From assembly GCA_018711755.1 (NCBI GenBank), contig DVHY01000102.1:1-5702 (forward strand): 5,702 nucleotides of DNA. Direction: 5' to 3'. Position numbers and translations under genes: made by a program. Shown piece by piece: positions 5,385 to 5,702 of the stretch. Numbering within the stretch: position 1 is the first letter of the stretch; every line of letters starts with the position of its first letter. The DNA is from Candidatus Limivicinus faecipullorum. Its GTDB lineage: Bacteria; Bacillota; Clostridia; Oscillospirales; Oscillospiraceae. A model generated the notes under the pieces. The model was not told the origin of the DNA and made no database searches. It saw only the letters and a list, made by a program, of their open reading frames with translations.

Positions 5385-5702
5385 GTGAACATCCAGATAT
5401 TCGGCAAGGCCAAGTGCTTCGATACCAAGAAGGCGGAGCGATACTTCAAGGAGCGGCGGATAAAGTACCAGTTCGTGGACATCATCAAATTCGGCATGAG
5501 CCGGGGAGAACTCAGCTCCGTGAAAAATGCCGTGGGCCTGGAGGCCATGGTGAACACGGAGGACGAGGACTATCCCCTCTATAAGTATCTGGCCTCCAAT
5601 GAGGCCAGGCTGGATAAGCTCTATGAGGAGCAATACCTCATTAAAACTCCCATCGTCCGAAACGGCAAACAGGCCACCGTGGGCTACTGCCCGGAAGTCT
5701 GG
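5385..5702 (+). CDS. ArsC/Spx-family thioredoxin-fold protein, C-terminus cut by window edge
   Basis: The first 106 residues from a GTG start read as an ArsC/Spx-family protein of the thioredoxin superfamily, members of which are normally about 115-130 residues, so only the tail is missing. The first strand MNIQIFG (1-7) leads to the redox loop with C11 in KCFDTKKAERYFKER (10-24). The usual CxxC is CxxT here (C11, T14). The central KYQFVDIIKFGMSRGEL (27-42) and the cis-proline region KTPIVRNGKQATVGY (87-101, P89) follow the family. A single-cysteine loop fits ArsC-like reductases and uncharacterised clostridial 'arsenate reductase family' proteins better than the two-cysteine Spx switch. Arsenate reduction is not implied: no ars genes are visible. 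It starts 4 bp after rnj and is likely co-transcribed with it. Confidence 0.85.
   Translation, partial: MNIQIFGKAKCFDTKKAERYFKERRIKYQFVDIIKFGMSRGELSSVKNAVGLEAMVNTEDEDYPLYKYLASNEARLDKLYEEQYLIKTPIVRNGKQATVGYCPEVW

Noticed and set aside
1..5702. CRISPR arrays, tRNA or rRNA genes, toxin-antitoxin or other defence systems
   Set aside because: I saw no regularly spaced repeats, no tRNA-like cloverleaf and no such gene families; all sizeable space is explained by the listed genes and the IS.

Overview
The window looks like chromosomal DNA from a GC-rich gut-type Clostridia member (Oscillospirales is my best guess). The reasons are the GC-rich Firmicutes-style genes with strong Shine-Dalgarno sites, an RNase J gene, a CDF exporter with a TTG start, and an IS481-like element of a kind I associate with clostridial genomes. 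The taxonomic call is inference; no rRNA or other marker is present.

Layout. (1) Positions 1-994, minus strand: a cation diffusion facilitator (CDF) metal exporter, cut off at its C-terminal end by the left edge. It has a TTG start, a good Shine-Dalgarno, a compact leader hairpin and a sigma-A-type promoter at 1060-1089. Its intramembrane metal-site residues read N-D-D-D, a pattern associated with manganese exporters. (2) Positions 1120-2170: a complete 1,051-bp insertion sequence with 27-bp imperfect terminal inverted repeats and one DDE transposase gene. I see no target-site duplication. A long inverted repeat in its leader covers the transposase start codon. (3) Positions 2201-5702, plus strand: a housekeeping cluster led by a promoter at 2201-2229. 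It contains rpe (ribulose-phosphate 3-epimerase), recR (recombination mediator), rnj (ribonuclease J) and the first 106 codons of an ArsC/Spx-like thioredoxin-fold protein, which runs off the right edge.

How the parts relate. rpe and recR are 34 bp apart and the ArsC-like gene starts 4 bp after rnj, so these look co-transcribed. A 121-bp gap with a hairpin separates recR from rnj and could hold a secondary promoter or processing site. The insertion sequence sits exactly between the divergent promoters of the CDF gene and the rpe cluster, interrupts no recognisable gene and leaves both promoters intact. I found no CRISPR array, tRNA, rRNA, riboswitch or defence system. The noteworthy points are the metal-site signature, the organisation of the IS and its missing duplication, and the unusual company kept by recR.
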